NCBI RefSeq assembly: GCF_011516935.1
Contig: NZ_WOTF01000003.1
Location: 202,198 to 266,197 of the forward strand
DNA length: 64,000 nt
Direction of reading: 5' to 3'
Source of the DNA: Acetobacter farinalis
GTDB lineage: Bacteria; Pseudomonadota; Alphaproteobacteria; Acetobacterales; Acetobacteraceae
The notes beneath the pieces were generated by a model. The model was not told where the DNA came from and made no database searches. It worked only from the letters and a program-made list of their open reading frames with translations. Shown here piece by piece: positions 39,303 to 48,806 of the stretch. The stretch's first letter is position 1, and each line of letters opens with the position of its first letter. The translations under genes were made by a program, and so were the position numbers.

Positions 39303-40562
39303 ATGGCCCAGTCTGAAACCGGAAAAACCCCGGACCTCCGCTTTACAGTTGTCATCGTGGGGGGCGGCGCGGCCGGTATCGCAGTTGCCGCCCGCCTGCG
39401 GCAGGCGCGGCCCACGCTGGATATCGCAATCATTGACCCCTCCACCACCCACGCCTACCAGCCCGGCTGGACGCTGGTGGGCGCTGGAGTCATGACGCTG
39501 AAAAGCACGCTGCGGCAGGAAGGCGGCCTGATTCCGGACGGCTGCACATGGGTGCGCGCCGCTGTGGCCTCCTTCCAGCCGGAAGAAGACCGTATCACGC
39601 TGGCTGATGGCCGGACCGTGGCCTACAACCGTCTGATTGTCTGCCCCGGCCTGCAACTGGACTGGGACAAGATTGAAGGCCTGACCGAAACGCTGGGCCG
39701 CAACGGCGTGTGCAGCAACTATTCCAAAGACACGGTGGAGTACACCTGGACCTGCATCCAGTCTCTCTCCGGTGGCAAGGCCCTGTTCACCCAGCCGCCC
39801 ATGCCGATCAAGTGCGCGGGTGCGCCGCAAAAAATTGCGTATCTCGCCTCTGATTACTGGCGCAAGGAAGGCACGCTGAACCGCACCACTGTGGAATTCT
39901 GCCTTGCGGGAGATGCCCTGTTCGGCGTGAGCTATTACCTCCCCGCCCTCCAGAAGGCTGTTGATTATTACGGCATCACGCTCCAGTACAAGCATACGCT
40001 GATTGCCGTGAACGGCCCGGAACGCAAGGCAACCTTTGCCGTGAGCGGCCCGGATGGCAAAACGGAAAATATCGTCAAAGATTTTGACATGCTGCATGTC
40101 ACCCCGCCGCAGAGCGCCCCGGACTTCGTCAAGAAAAGCCCGCTGGCCAATGCTGCTGGCTGGCTGGATGTAGACCCCTCCACCCTGCGGCACGCCCGAT
40201 ATGCCAATGTGTTCGGGCTGGGCGATGTGATTGGCACATCCAACGCCAAGACCATGGCCGCCGCCCGCGCCCAGACGCCGGTTGTCACGGCAAACCTGCT
40301 GGCCTCTCTGGATGGCAAACCGCTTTCCAGCATTTATGACGGCTATGGTGCCTGCCCGCTCACTGTGGGCTACGGCAAGATTGTTCTGGCGGAATTCCTG
40401 TATGGCGGGAAACCGGCTCCCAGCTTCCCGTATGACCAGCGCAAGCCCAGCCGCTTTGCCTGGTTCCTGAAAACCACCGTCTTCCCACGAGTCTATTGGG
40501 ACATGATGCTCAAGGGGCGCGACATCAGCGTGCCGCACCACCCGGAATGGATCAAATTCTGA
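39303..40562 (+). CDS. Sulfide:quinone oxidoreductase-like flavoprotein
   Basis: 419 residues. FAD-binding Rossmann motif VVIVGGGAAGIAVAARLRQA near the N-terminus. The SQR-type segments AYQPGWTLVGAG, FTQPPMPIKCAGAPQKIAYL (conserved Cys), NVFGLGDVIGTSNAKT and YDGYGACPLTVGYGK (second Cys) match type II sulfide:quinone oxidoreductases. It would oxidise sulfide and pass electrons to quinone at the membrane face. GGGAGAG precedes the ATG. A palindrome upstream may control it, and a terminator follows. Confidence 0.88.
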   Translation: MAQSETGKTPDLRFTVVIVGGGAAGIAVAARLRQARPTLDIAIIDPSTTHAYQPGWTLVGAGVMTLKSTLRQEGGLIPDGCTWVRAAVASFQPEEDRITLADGRTVAYNRLIVCPGLQLDWDKIEGLTETLGRNGVCSNYSKDTVEYTWTCIQSLSGGKALFTQPPMPIKCAGAPQKIAYLASDYWRKEGTLNRTTVEFCLAGDALFGVSYYLPALQKAVDYYGITLQYKHTLIAVNGPERKATFAVSGPDGKTENIVKDFDMLHVTPPQSAPDFVKKSPLANAAGWLDVDPSTLRHARYANVFGLGDVIGTSNAKTMAAARAQTPVVTANLLASLDGKPLSSIYDGYGACPLTVGYGKIVLAEFLYGGKPAPSFPYDQRKPSRFAWFLKTTVFPRVYWDMMLKGRDISVPHHPEWIKF

Positions 40563-40584
40563 ACCCCGGCCTCGTCAAGGCCAC

Positions 40585-40615
40585 AAAAAACCCCACCGAA
40601 TGGTGGGGTTTTTTT
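40585..40615. terminator. Bidirectional terminator
   Basis: AAAAAACCCCACC, a short GAAT loop and GGTGGGGTTTTTTT lie between the convergent SQR-like gene and hpnN. The stem is flanked by A and T tracts. Confidence 0.88.
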
Positions 40616-40639
40616 ATGCTCTGCGGCCATCAGAAGCTT

Positions 40640-43231
40640 TCAGGCTTCATCCGTCGGACGTTTGGGCAGAAGAGCGGGTACGAAAACCAGTGTCACCAGC
40701 AGTGTGCAGCCCAGTGAGAGCAGCAGCAGCCGCCCCATGCTGGCCGTGCCGGGGTGATGCGACAGGGCCAGAGAGCCGAAGGCCGTGCCCGTTGTCAGCG
40801 CGGAAAACAGCACAGCCCGTGCCGTGGGCGATGCCAAGGGGAAGCGCACCCCATCCCGCCAGTTCATGACAAAATAGATGTTGAAGGACACGCCCACACC
40901 CAGCAGCAGCGGCAGGGCGATGATATTGGCGAAATTCAGTGTTTCCGGCAGCAGGACCACCAGAATGACAGTCATCAGCGCGGAAAGCATCAGGGGGGAG
41001 AGAACCAGCAGCATATCCTTCACCCGGCGGAGTGCCAGGAACAGGATGAGGGCAATCATGATAATGGCTGCCGCTGCGGCCTGCTCAAACGCCCGCACAA
41101 TGGAGCGCGCACTTTCCACAATATCCACCGCCGAGCCAGCAATCTCCGGCTCGACAGCCTGAAGAGCCGTGACAAACTTCCTCAGCGCCCCACTGTTGGA
41201 CATGACGCCCTTGGGATGCACTTCAACCAGTGCGCGGCCATCAGGCAGCAGGTAATCATTCGCGATGGAGGGCGGTATGTCTTTCAGCGTGACCGGCGTG
41301 GCCTGCAACATGGTGCGAAGCTGGTCCAGCTGGGAAGGCAGGAAGCGCACCAGTGCCTCATTGGCTGCCAGAACCTGCTGGTCCGGTGCGGTGGAAAGTT
41401 TGAGCAGAGCGGCCTGAATGCGCCGCAGCGGGTCCTGCGCCGGGAGTTTGTCCAGCACGCTGCCCAGTGCCGCAGCCGTTGCCCCGGCAGACTCCCGCAG
41501 GGTCGCCGCATCAGGCGCGGGCTTTGGGTTGGGCACAATCAGGGTTGGCAGCAGGACGGACGCCGCATCCTGAATCAGCGCCAGTTTTTCGTCCTGTTTT
41601 GTCGGAACAAAAGAACCGAGCCACAGCACATCATGCACCTGCGGCACGGAGGCAAGCCGGTCCGCCTGCTTCTGCGCGTCATCCAGAGATTTGACGAGAA
41701 GCTCCGCACTGTAGGGGGAGGATTGCGGGTTGCTCATCAGCAGATGCAGCGCGCGCATCCCCTCAGAGTTCGGGTTTTTGGTGTGCAGCGGGTCTCCATC
41801 AAACTGGAGCTGCGGTACGAGTGCGAGACCTGCCGCCGCCACCAGCCCGAACACCCCCAGCACCAGCGTGCGATGCCGGCGGATCTTCACATCAACCGGC
41901 TTCATGAAGCTGTAGCCCATATCCGGGCAGTCGAGCGTGGGGTGGAAGAGTTTCAGCAGTGCGGGCAGCAGGCTGGTGGTGCATACAAACGCAACCAGCA
42001 TGCCAACCCCGGCAATCAGCCCGAGCTGGGCAACCCCCAGAAAGGCTGTGGGAGTAAAGGCCAGAAAACCTGCTGACGTTGCCAGAGACGCCACCAGAAT
42101 CTGATGCCCGGTTTCCTCCCCCGTCTCCCGCAGGGCTTCAACAATTCCGGCATCTCCGGATGCGGCGTGCTGGGCCCGGAAGCGGACAGAAAACTGAATG
42201 GCAAAGTCCACCGCGATGCCGACAAACAGAATGGCAAACGCCACCGAAATCAGATTGAGCGTGCCCACCGCCACAGCGGCAAAACCCGTTGTCAGCAGCA
42301 GGCCGACCACCAGCGTGACAACAATGGGCACCACAACCCGCCATGAACGGACCGCAAGCGTCAGCCACAGGGTGACAAGGGCGAGAGACCCCAGAAGACC
42401 ACTGACCATCCCCTCCGCCACGGTGGCGAATTCTTCATCATCCAGCTTCACCTGCCCGGTCATGTAAACCTTGGCATGGCCGCTTTTCACAAACTCGAGG
42501 GACTTGATGGCCTGCACCATGGCGGCAGACGCCGCGCCACCGGGCTGGAAAGAGCCGTAATCCAGCTTCGGCTTGGTCATAACAAACTGGTAGCGCCCGG
42601 CGAGGTCTGACAACTGCCCGCCCAGCAGCTTCTGCCATGAGAGCGGTTGGGGCTGGCCTGCCGCTGCTTTTTCCAGATTATCCGCAAACCCGACCAGAGG
42701 CGTCTGGAAGCCCTTCAGGTCAGCCTGCCCCTGCTTGATGCCTTCAGAAATCAGAGACATCGCGCCAAACAGGCCACGCGCGGAGGGGTCCTGCGCCAGA
42801 GCGGACAGAAAGGGCTGCGCCGTAATGGTATCGTTCAGCACATCGGAAAGCGGCTGAGGCTCCAGAAACATCAGGCCGTTGCGGATCAGATAGGGGTTGG
42901 CATCCGGACGTTCGGCAAAGCTGAAATGTGTATGGTCCGCTGAAAGCGTTTCCGCCAGAGCGCGGGCGGTTTCCTGCCCTTCCTCCGGGATGTCGGCTTC
43001 AATCACCGCAACAAGCAGATTTTCCTTCTGCGGGAACAGGCGGCCCATCTCATCCGAACGCTGCTTCCATGGCAGACGGTCGGACAGCATCTTGCTGGTG
43101 TCCGTGGTTACGCCAAGGCAGGTCATGCCCGCATAGACAGCTCCGCCGGAGAAAAGCAGAAACAAGGCCACAACCACATAGGCATGACGAGCGCAGAACG
43201 TGATGAAGCGACCTATGGGGGCAGAAAACAT
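40640..43231 (-). CDS. hpnN: Hopanoid-associated RND transporter HpnN (MMPL family)
   Basis: 863 residues. MMPL/RND layout with two six-helix membrane blocks and two large periplasmic loops. Membrane motifs include LNLISVAFAILFVGIAVDFA followed by IQFSVRFRAQHAASG, and NFANIIALPLLLGVGVSFNI in the second half. It begins with the HpnN-type IGRFITFCARHAYVVVALFL. HpnN moves hopanoids from the inner to the outer membrane. hpnL lies directly upstream on the same strand, which supports the call. The hopanoid synthesis genes are not in the window. Confidence 0.88.
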   Translation of the reverse strand: MFSAPIGRFITFCARHAYVVVALFLLFSGGAVYAGMTCLGVTTDTSKMLSDRLPWKQRSDEMGRLFPQKENLLVAVIEADIPEEGQETARALAETLSADHTHFSFAERPDANPYLIRNGLMFLEPQPLSDVLNDTITAQPFLSALAQDPSARGLFGAMSLISEGIKQGQADLKGFQTPLVGFADNLEKAAAGQPQPLSWQKLLGGQLSDLAGRYQFVMTKPKLDYGSFQPGGAASAAMVQAIKSLEFVKSGHAKVYMTGQVKLDDEEFATVAEGMVSGLLGSLALVTLWLTLAVRSWRVVVPIVVTLVVGLLLTTGFAAVAVGTLNLISVAFAILFVGIAVDFAIQFSVRFRAQHAASGDAGIVEALRETGEETGHQILVASLATSAGFLAFTPTAFLGVAQLGLIAGVGMLVAFVCTTSLLPALLKLFHPTLDCPDMGYSFMKPVDVKIRRHRTLVLGVFGLVAAAGLALVPQLQFDGDPLHTKNPNSEGMRALHLLMSNPQSSPYSAELLVKSLDDAQKQADRLASVPQVHDVLWLGSFVPTKQDEKLALIQDAASVLLPTLIVPNPKPAPDAATLRESAGATAAALGSVLDKLPAQDPLRRIQAALLKLSTAPDQQVLAANEALVRFLPSQLDQLRTMLQATPVTLKDIPPSIANDYLLPDGRALVEVHPKGVMSNSGALRKFVTALQAVEPEIAGSAVDIVESARSIVRAFEQAAAAAIIMIALILFLALRRVKDMLLVLSPLMLSALMTVILVVLLPETLNFANIIALPLLLGVGVSFNIYFVMNWRDGVRFPLASPTARAVLFSALTTGTAFGSLALSHHPGTASMGRLLLLSLGCTLLVTLVFVPALLPKRPTDEA

Positions 43232-43328
43232 GGCAGATGATCAGATCCCGAAAATTTCGCGGCACAAGGCCCAGAGCTGCTTTCGTTTGGACCAACCCAC
43301 CGGCCCGATGCAAGGGAGGATATGCAGA

Positions 43329-44309
43329 TCACGCCTGTTGAGGCCGCGTATCCCACCGATGTTCCAGACATTGCCACACCACCAGAGACGGCACACCCCA
43401 CGCAATTTCCCGCATGCGTTTGATGAGGGAGAGGGCAATAGCCACAGGCGGGCTGATGCCAAACAGACCGCCAATCAGCAGATACCCGCCTTCTGAAACG
43501 CCCAGCGCACCCGGCACGACAAAGCCGACGGATTTCGCCGCCTCCCCCACGCCTTCAATCACAAACCCGACGGAGAGCGGGCAATCATGCCCCATGAAAT
43601 GCAGGATGAGGCAAACCTCCACGGCCCCAAGCGCCCACGCCACAAACTGGAGCCACAGCGCCAGCACGGCATTCCGCTTCACCTTGTACAGCCCCAGAAC
43701 AGTCTGGTGCAGGCCACGAATGCCCTCCACACCATTCCAGCCCAGATGCTCCGCTATCCTGACCAGCAGTACTTCCACAAAAGCCACGGCCCCCAGCCAC
43801 TGGCTGGCGAACAGCCCGAGCCCGACAGCCAGCGCCACCAGCGCGCTTTCCAGCAATTCATCGGTAATGGGAGAACGCTTGACCAGAAACAGCAGCAGGC
43901 CCAGCCCCATGAAGGTGAACAGGACCTGACTGAGCAATTCCAGTGTGAGATCACAAATGGTGGCAGCGGCGGCGTGGCGTGTACCCAGACCCCGCCGTGC
44001 CAGCAGGCGGCTGGACCAGACCTCTCCCCCCACTTGCGCGACGGGAAGCAGATTGTTTATCCCCTCACGCACACAGCGGAGCAGAACATAATCCCGCCAA
44101 CTGGGGGTGGGAGACGGGCACTGGCCCGCAATGGTGCGCCAGGCCTGCGCGGAGAGCGCAACCTGCACGGCATGAAAGCATATGGCGGCCAGAATGCCCC
44201 AGCCGCCTGTCATGATAAGAGCCACAATTGAGCGGGCGCCGAACTGCATCAGCATCCAGACAGTCAGCCCCAGCCCCAAAAGGCCCGCGATGACAGTAAC
44301 CCGCTTCAT
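43329..44309 (-). CDS. hpnL: HpnL family membrane protein (lysylphosphatidylglycerol synthase TM region)
   Basis: 326 residues with about eight membrane helices, of the LPG_synthase_TM type. Family stretches are VLLRCVREGINNLLPVAQVG followed by GEVWSSRLL, and VGFVVPGALGVSEGGYLLIG in the C-terminal half. The hopanoid-associated subgroup HpnL has this pattern. Its exact role is not known. It lies 97 bases upstream of hpnN on the same strand, and 92 bases downstream of ribH. Confidence 0.82.
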   Translation of the reverse strand: MKRVTVIAGLLGLGLTVWMLMQFGARSIVALIMTGGWGILAAICFHAVQVALSAQAWRTIAGQCPSPTPSWRDYVLLRCVREGINNLLPVAQVGGEVWSSRLLARRGLGTRHAAAATICDLTLELLSQVLFTFMGLGLLLFLVKRSPITDELLESALVALAVGLGLFASQWLGAVAFVEVLLVRIAEHLGWNGVEGIRGLHQTVLGLYKVKRNAVLALWLQFVAWALGAVEVCLILHFMGHDCPLSVGFVIEGVGEAAKSVGFVVPGALGVSEGGYLLIGGLFGISPPVAIALSLIKRMREIAWGVPSLVVWQCLEHRWDTRPQQA

Positions 44310-44401
44310 CTTCCCCCCGGCGTTACAGGGCCGCGGGCTCCGGCATGCAGCCCGCGTGATCAGCCCCGATGCATCAGAGCACGTGCCTCAAACCAAATGC
44401 A

Positions 44402-44884
44402 TCAGACCCTGATCTGGCGCAGCAAGGCAAGAGACTCTACGCATGCCGCCGCTGCTTCACGGCCTTTATTATGAATGTCATCACCAGAGCGGAGCTCAGC
44501 CTGCTCATTCGTATAGGTTGTGAGCACCCCAAACGCGATCGGGGTTTCCGTCGCCAGTGAGGCCTGCATCAGCCCGACCGTGGTGCCGAGGCTGATGAAT
44601 TCAAAATGCGCGGTATCGCCCTTGATCACGCAGCCAAGGCAGATCACCCCTTCAAACCGCCCCGTTTTTGCCAGTGTCTGCGCCAGAAGCGGCATTTCAA
44701 AGGCACCGGGAGCAGCAAAAACATCCCCTTCCGCCACTGTGATGCCGTGCTCACCCAGCCATGCCAGAGCGCCATCCCGCAGGCCGCCTGTCACTTCTTC
44801 ATTAAAGCGGCTGACAATCAGGGCCAGACGCGGCATGGGCGTGAGGGTGAGGTTCGGGAGGGAGACAGGGTTCCGTGTGCTCAT
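44402..44884 (-). CDS. ribH: 6,7-dimethyl-8-ribityllumazine synthase
   Basis: 160 residues. It condenses the pyrimidine from RibD with 3,4-dihydroxy-2-butanone 4-phosphate. Family stretches are LALIVSRFNEEVTGGLRDGA, DVFAAPGAFEMPLLAQTLA, VICLGCVIKGDTAHFEFIS and FGVLTTYTNEQAELR, including the active-site His near residue 92. It is the last gene of the rib operon, 30 bases after ribBA. LumS assembles as an icosahedral or pentameric particle in the cytoplasm. Confidence 0.95.
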   Translation of the reverse strand: MSTRNPVSLPNLTLTPMPRLALIVSRFNEEVTGGLRDGALAWLGEHGITVAEGDVFAAPGAFEMPLLAQTLAKTGRFEGVICLGCVIKGDTAHFEFISLGTTVGLMQASLATETPIAFGVLTTYTNEQAELRSGDDIHNKGREAAAACVESLALLRQIRV

Positions 44885-44914
44885 AAAACTATCCTTGAAG
44901 AAAACTGTGTGAAA

Positions 44915-46276
44915 TCAGACGGCAACATCAGCGGGGGCATCGCTCACAGAAAAGTGATTGAGCCTGTGCCCCATCCGTTGCCGCTTGGCATGCAGATACG
45001 CGCGGTTATGCGGGTTAGCCGGTGTTTCAAGGCCGATTCTCTGCCGGACCTGAAAACCGCGCGCCTCCAGTGCGCGCACCTTATCGGGATTATTGGTCAG
45101 CAGATCGAGCTGCCCTACGCCCAGATCGCGCAGAATTCCGGCAGCCGCGGCCCAGTCCCGCGCATCCGTGGCGAAGCCCAGACGGTGGTTGGCATCCACC
45201 GTATCCAGCCCGGCATCCTGCAACTCATAAGCACGGATCTTGTTGACCAGACCAATGCCCCGCCCTTCATGCCCGCGCACATAAACCAGAACACCACTCT
45301 CGGCCTGCCCGATGGCCTTGAGAGCCGCATGCAACTGCGTCCCGCAGTCACACCGCAAGGACCCCAGCGCATCTCCCGTCACGCATTCCGAGTGCATTCG
45401 CACCAGAGGCACAGTGCCCGGCGCGGCAGGATTGCCCTTCACAAGGGCCACATGCTCCACGCCACGGGAATCCCGGAAGGCATGAATCGCCAGATCTTCC
45501 CCGCCATAGGCACTGGGCAGCGCCGCCGTTGCGAGATCCGGCATCACCTCTTCCGCCGTGCTCTCCTCCGCTGCCCCCTCTTGCGCAGAATGGGCGGTCT
45601 GGGTCTCCCCAAAGGCCAGTGGCGTCAGACCATGCGCGCTGATCCATGTCACCAGTTCCGCAATGGAGATAATCGGCATGGCGTGCTGCCGCGCATAAAC
45701 CTCCAGCGCCGGGCGGCGGGCCATGGTGCCGTCTTCATTCAGAATTTCACAGATCACCGCAGCAGGGCGCAGGCCCGCCAGCCGCAGCAGGTCAAGAGAG
45801 CCTTCAGTATGGCCAATCCGCTCCAGCACGCCGCCAGCCGCCGCCCGCAGCGGGAAAATATGGCCCGGCGTTGCCAGATCAGAAGGCCGGGCGCTTTCAG
45901 AGGCCGCGACCTGAATGGTATGGGCGCGGTCTGCCGCGGAAATACCCGTGCTCACCCCTTCGCGCGCTTCAATGGACACGGTGAAGGCCGTGCCATGTCG
46001 TGCCGTGTTGTCCCGCACCATCATGGGCAGGCCCAGCTTTTCCACCTGCGCGGGCGGCAGAGGCAGGCACACAAGCCCGCGTGCGTGGGTGATCATGAAA
46101 TTCATGGCCTCCGGCGTCATGAATTCCGCCGCCATCACAAGGTCTCCCTCGTTTTCGCGGTCTTCATCATCCACCATGATCACCATGCGGCCCGCACGCA
46201 GGGCCTCCACAGCGCGACGCAGGGCGTCAGAGGGCTGAGCCACCGGGTGCGCGGCGTTTTTCACCGGTTCTGACAT
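44915..46276 (-). CDS. ribBA: Bifunctional DHBP synthase / GTP cyclohydrolase II
   Basis: 453 residues from the ATG at 46276 (MSEPVKN), with GGAGG ahead. Residues ~10-215 are the RibB part, with [40 protein letters not shown] and [16 protein letters not shown] linker rich in Glu/Ala/Ser follows. Residues ~245-440 are the RibA part, with the zinc ligands in [20 protein letters not shown] and [20 protein letters not shown]. It overlaps the ribE end by 16 bases. The GTP cyclohydrolase active-site Tyr and Arg positions look conserved. Confidence 0.93.
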   Translation of the reverse strand: MSEPVKNAAHPVAQPSDALRRAVEALRAGRMVIMVDDEDRENEGDLVMAAEFMTPEAMNFMITHARGLVCLPLPPAQVEKLGLPMMVRDNTARHGTAFTVSIEAREGVSTGISAADRAHTIQVAASESARPSDLATPGHIFPLRAAAGGVLERIGHTEGSLDLLRLAGLRPAAVICEILNEDGTMARRPALEVYARQHAMPIISIAELVTWISAHGLTPLAFGETQTAHSAQEGAAEESTAEEVMPDLATAALPSAYGGEDLAIHAFRDSRGVEHVALVKGNPAAPGTVPLVRMHSECVTGDALGSLRCDCGTQLHAALKAIGQAESGVLVYVRGHEGRGIGLVNKIRAYELQDAGLDTVDANHRLGFATDARDWAAAAGILRDLGVGQLDLLTNNPDKVRALEARGFQVRQRIGLETPANPHNRAYLHAKRQRMGHRLNHFSVSDAPADVAV

Positions 46277-46863
46277 AGAACCTCCACATATTTGGCAATC
46301 ACATCCACTTCCACATTCACGGCAGCGCCCAGAGCCAGCTTGCCGAGGTTTGTGTGCGTCCATGTGTGCGGGATAATCATCAGCGCGATGCGGAACACGC
46401 CGTCTTTTTCCTCGCTGAGTTCGTTCAGGGTGAGGCTGATCCCATCCAGCGTGATGGAGCCTTTCTCCACCATGTAACGGCGCAGGCTGGCAGGCACTTC
46501 AAACACCACACGATGCGCCTCACCCGAGGGTGTGCTTTCAACAAAGCGGGCTGTGCCATCCACATGCCCCTGCACAATATGGCCCGAAAGCCGGGTGGCG
46601 GGTGTCACGGCGCGTTCCAGATTGACAAAGCTGCCAGCCCCGAGGGCTCCCAGTGTCGTGCGGTCCAGCGTCTCACTGCTGACAAAGAACTGCACACGCC
46701 CGCTTTCGGAAGGCGCGGTGGCCGTCAGGCACACTCCGTTGACCGCAATGCTCTCCCCTTCCGCCACATCACGCAGGCCGGTTTCCACCTCCAGCATGAC
46801 GGAGCGGGCACCGGGTTCCACCTTGAGCACAGGGCCGAGTGATTCAATAATTCCGGAAAACAT
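46261..46863 (-). CDS. ribE: Riboflavin synthase alpha chain
   Basis: 200 residues. It has two repeated lumazine-binding barrels: MFSGIIESLGPVLKVE, then AVNGVCLTATA, and a second copy from LSGHIVQGHVDGTARF with TLDGISLTLNEL. It makes riboflavin from two lumazine molecules. The N-terminal MFSGIIE is the family start. It lies two bases after ribD and overlaps ribBA, within one operon. Confidence 0.95.
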   Translation of the reverse strand: MFSGIIESLGPVLKVEPGARSVMLEVETGLRDVAEGESIAVNGVCLTATAPSESGRVQFFVSSETLDRTTLGALGAGSFVNLERAVTPATRLSGHIVQGHVDGTARFVESTPSGEAHRVVFEVPASLRRYMVEKGSITLDGISLTLNELSEEKDGVFRIALMIIPHTWTHTNLGKLALGAAVNVEVDVIAKYVEVLCQNR

Positions 46864-46865
46864 GG

Positions 46866-47900
46866 TTACTCCTCAGCGCACCGTGCCCACTCCGGAAAAA
46901 GAGCAAGCGGTGTTGTTGGCAGTGCTGTTGCATGACGGGTTGTGACGGAAAAATGGTCGGCCCCACTGGCATCCTGACGAATGGTCAGCCAGTCATCCCA
47001 CATATCCTGCGCCCGCAGGGCGGCCAGAAGGGTTGGTCCGGCTTCCACCATGGCCCACAGGGCCGGTGTTTCGGCCAGCAGGGCGGGAAGCTCCCGGATA
47101 TCGGGGCAGAAACGCACATCAAAGCGGTTATTCGCCTGCTCCAGCCAGTGCGGGGAAACATGATCCTGCTGCCCGCACACCACCAGAGTTCTGCGGCGTT
47201 CGGCATGATCTTCCACATGCCGCACCGTAAAGGAGGGCGCATCCGCCCGCACCGTGCCGGTGCCGGTGATCACAAGGTCCGTTGCCCGGCGCAGGGCATG
47301 AGCGAAGCGCAGTGAGTCCGGTGTTGTAAAGGTTGTCTGTCCGGCCGGGGGTACCATGCTGCCATGCTGGTCCAGCGCCTGTTTGACCGTAATCCACGGT
47401 CGCCCCTGCGCCATCCGCATGGCAAACGGGGCTAGAAGTGCCGCACACCGCGCCGCAAGAGCGGCCCCGTTCGGAGCCTGCGCCAGCCAGCGCACGGTTA
47501 CACCGGCACCTGTCAGGCAGGCCGCACCGCCTCCGGCCACATGCGGGTTCGGGTCCGCGCAGCCGATCCAGACAGTTTTGACGGGTGACTCCAGCAGCGC
47601 TTCCGTGCAGGGCCGTGTGCGGCCGGTATGATTGCAGGGTTCAAGCGTGACAACGGCCGTCCTCACGCGGTCAAGCACGCCGGCCTGCCGTGCCTGCTCC
47701 AGCGCCAGCCGTTCGGCATGCAGCGCGCCTGCCCGGTGATGAGCGGCAACACCCAGCACCTCTCCAGCTTCGTCCAGCAGGGCGCAGCCCACAGCAGGAT
47801 TGGGGGCCGTCTGGCCCACAAAACGCCATGCCTCCGCAAGCGCTGCCTGAAAGGCCCGCACGACACAATCCGGCATCACTGCTGAAGGGGCCGGCATCAT
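46866..47900 (-). CDS. ribD: Riboflavin deaminase/reductase
   Basis: 344 residues from an ATG at 47900; an ATG at 47876 is also possible. The frame open to 48065 runs into the FMN aptamer and its first ~50 residues are not protein-like. The deaminase domain has zinc ligands in AGALHAERLALEQAR and VTLEPCNHTGRTRPCTEALL. The reductase domain (residues ~150-344) has ITVKQALDQHGSMV, LVITGTGTVRADAPSF and AMVEAGPTLLAAL. It catalyses two early steps of riboflavin synthesis. It is the first gene after the riboswitch. Confidence 0.9.
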   Translation of the reverse strand: MMPAPSAVMPDCVVRAFQAALAEAWRFVGQTAPNPAVGCALLDEAGEVLGVAAHHRAGALHAERLALEQARQAGVLDRVRTAVVTLEPCNHTGRTRPCTEALLESPVKTVWIGCADPNPHVAGGGAACLTGAGVTVRWLAQAPNGAALAARCAALLAPFAMRMAQGRPWITVKQALDQHGSMVPPAGQTTFTTPDSLRFAHALRRATDLVITGTGTVRADAPSFTVRHVEDHAERRRTLVVCGQQDHVSPHWLEQANNRFDVRFCPDIRELPALLAETPALWAMVEAGPTLLAALRAQDMWDDWLTIRQDASGADHFSVTTRHATALPTTPLALFPEWARCAEE

Positions 47901-48023
47901 TTCTGAAAGGGTTTGTGTCACACCCTGTACCCATCTGCCAAAAACAAAACACCAGACAGACTCAGGGCACACGGCAGGTACCACCCCTTGCCTTCCACAC
48001 ATGGGAAGCCAAAGGCCTGCACC

Positions 48024-48164
48024 GTTCTCTCTCATCCGGACTATAACCGTCGGCTCCGGAATCACACCGGATCTGCTGACCCCGCCGAAGCGGGCGCTCG
48101 CGGGCTTGCAACGGAACGCCGTTACTTACCGCCGGTAGGGAGTTTCACCCTGCCCTGAGAACGT
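48024..48164 (-). promoter_or_regulatory. FMN riboswitch (RFN element)
   Basis: Read on the minus strand it has the RFN consensus in order: TCAGGGCAGGGTGAAACTCC, CTACCGGCGGTAAGTAACGG, AGCCCGCGAGCG, GGGGTCAGCAGATCCGGTG, TGATTCCGGAGCCGACGG and TTATAGTCCGGATGAGAGAG. Binding of FMN lowers expression of the rib genes that follow. The distance to the ribD start is about 124 bases, room for an expression platform. Confidence 0.95.
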
Positions 48165-48271
48165 CACGGCCGCACAAGAGACGACCGCACTTGTTATGAT
48201 GGGGTGAATACCACCCGCTTGCAAGAGACAATCCATGCAGAACGGAGCAAAAAACTCCGTGAGGCCGTGGC

Positions 48272-48742
48272 TTACGGCAGCGGATGCGCTGCGTTCAGTG
48301 TGCCGCGCTCCTGAAGAACCATGTTCGGCTGCATCGGTGTTGCACGTGCTTTTTTCACATCGTCCGCCGTAATTTTCGGCGCGGAAGCAGAGCCGCCAAG
48401 AGAGGCGACATAGGTGACAACCGCAGCCAGATCCTCATCAGACAGAGAAGAGCCCAGACCGGGCATGAAACCGGTATAGGTGCCGCCAGCAGCCTGAAGG
48501 CTGCCCATCATGCCATTGAGCACCACATGCAGCACATAGGTCTTGCCTTCAGGCGTTGCGATAATCTTGTCCACACGCCCCTTGAGCGGCGGAAACTGGC
48601 CGGGAATGCCGATTGCGCCACTCTGGTGGCAGACAGCGCAATGAGAGGCATAAAGCTGTGCGCCATCCGCCGCGGAGGCCGAGCCGGAAAAAGCGGACAG
48701 ACCACCCAGAGCAGTCATCAGAACAAAGGCAGTTTTCTTCAT
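48272..48742 (-). CDS. Periplasmic c-type cytochrome, class I-like
   Basis: 156 residues from the ATG at 48742. A signal peptide (residues 1-24, ending SASA-A) is followed by one haem-binding CAVCH (C35, C38, H39). The likely axial Met is M93 in TGFMPGLGSSLSDEDLAAVV. Single-haem soluble cytochrome c of the COG2010 type, probably carrying electrons in the periplasm. Its partner is not evident. It lies 59 bases after the porin gene on the same strand, but a promoter with TATAAT sits in that gap. Confidence 0.88.
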   Translation of the reverse strand: MKKTAFVLMTALGGLSAFSGSASAADGAQLYASHCAVCHQSGAIGIPGQFPPLKGRVDKIIATPEGKTYVLHVVLNGMMGSLQAAGGTYTGFMPGLGSSLSDEDLAAVVTYVASLGGSASAPKITADDVKKARATPMQPNMVLQERGTLNAAHPLP

Positions 48743-48778
48743 GAAGCATGGTCCTTGATATATCGCGATAGTGAAACG

Positions 48779-48806
48779 ATTATACACAACTCCCCAAGGG
48801 TTCAAA
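48779..48806 (-). promoter_or_regulatory. Probable promoter of the cytochrome c gene
   Basis: On the minus strand TTTGAA (overlapping the porin stop codon) and a perfect TATAAT are separated by 16 bases. The start codon follows 36 bases later. The cytochrome gene can therefore be expressed apart from the eut-porin run. Confidence 0.6.

Noticed and set aside
44606..46273. 555-residue plus-strand frame across ribH-ribBA
   Set aside because: It is antisense to two clear riboflavin genes and has no family support.
47901..48065. N-terminal extension of RibD
   Set aside because: This stretch overlaps the FMN riboswitch and does not resemble RibD.
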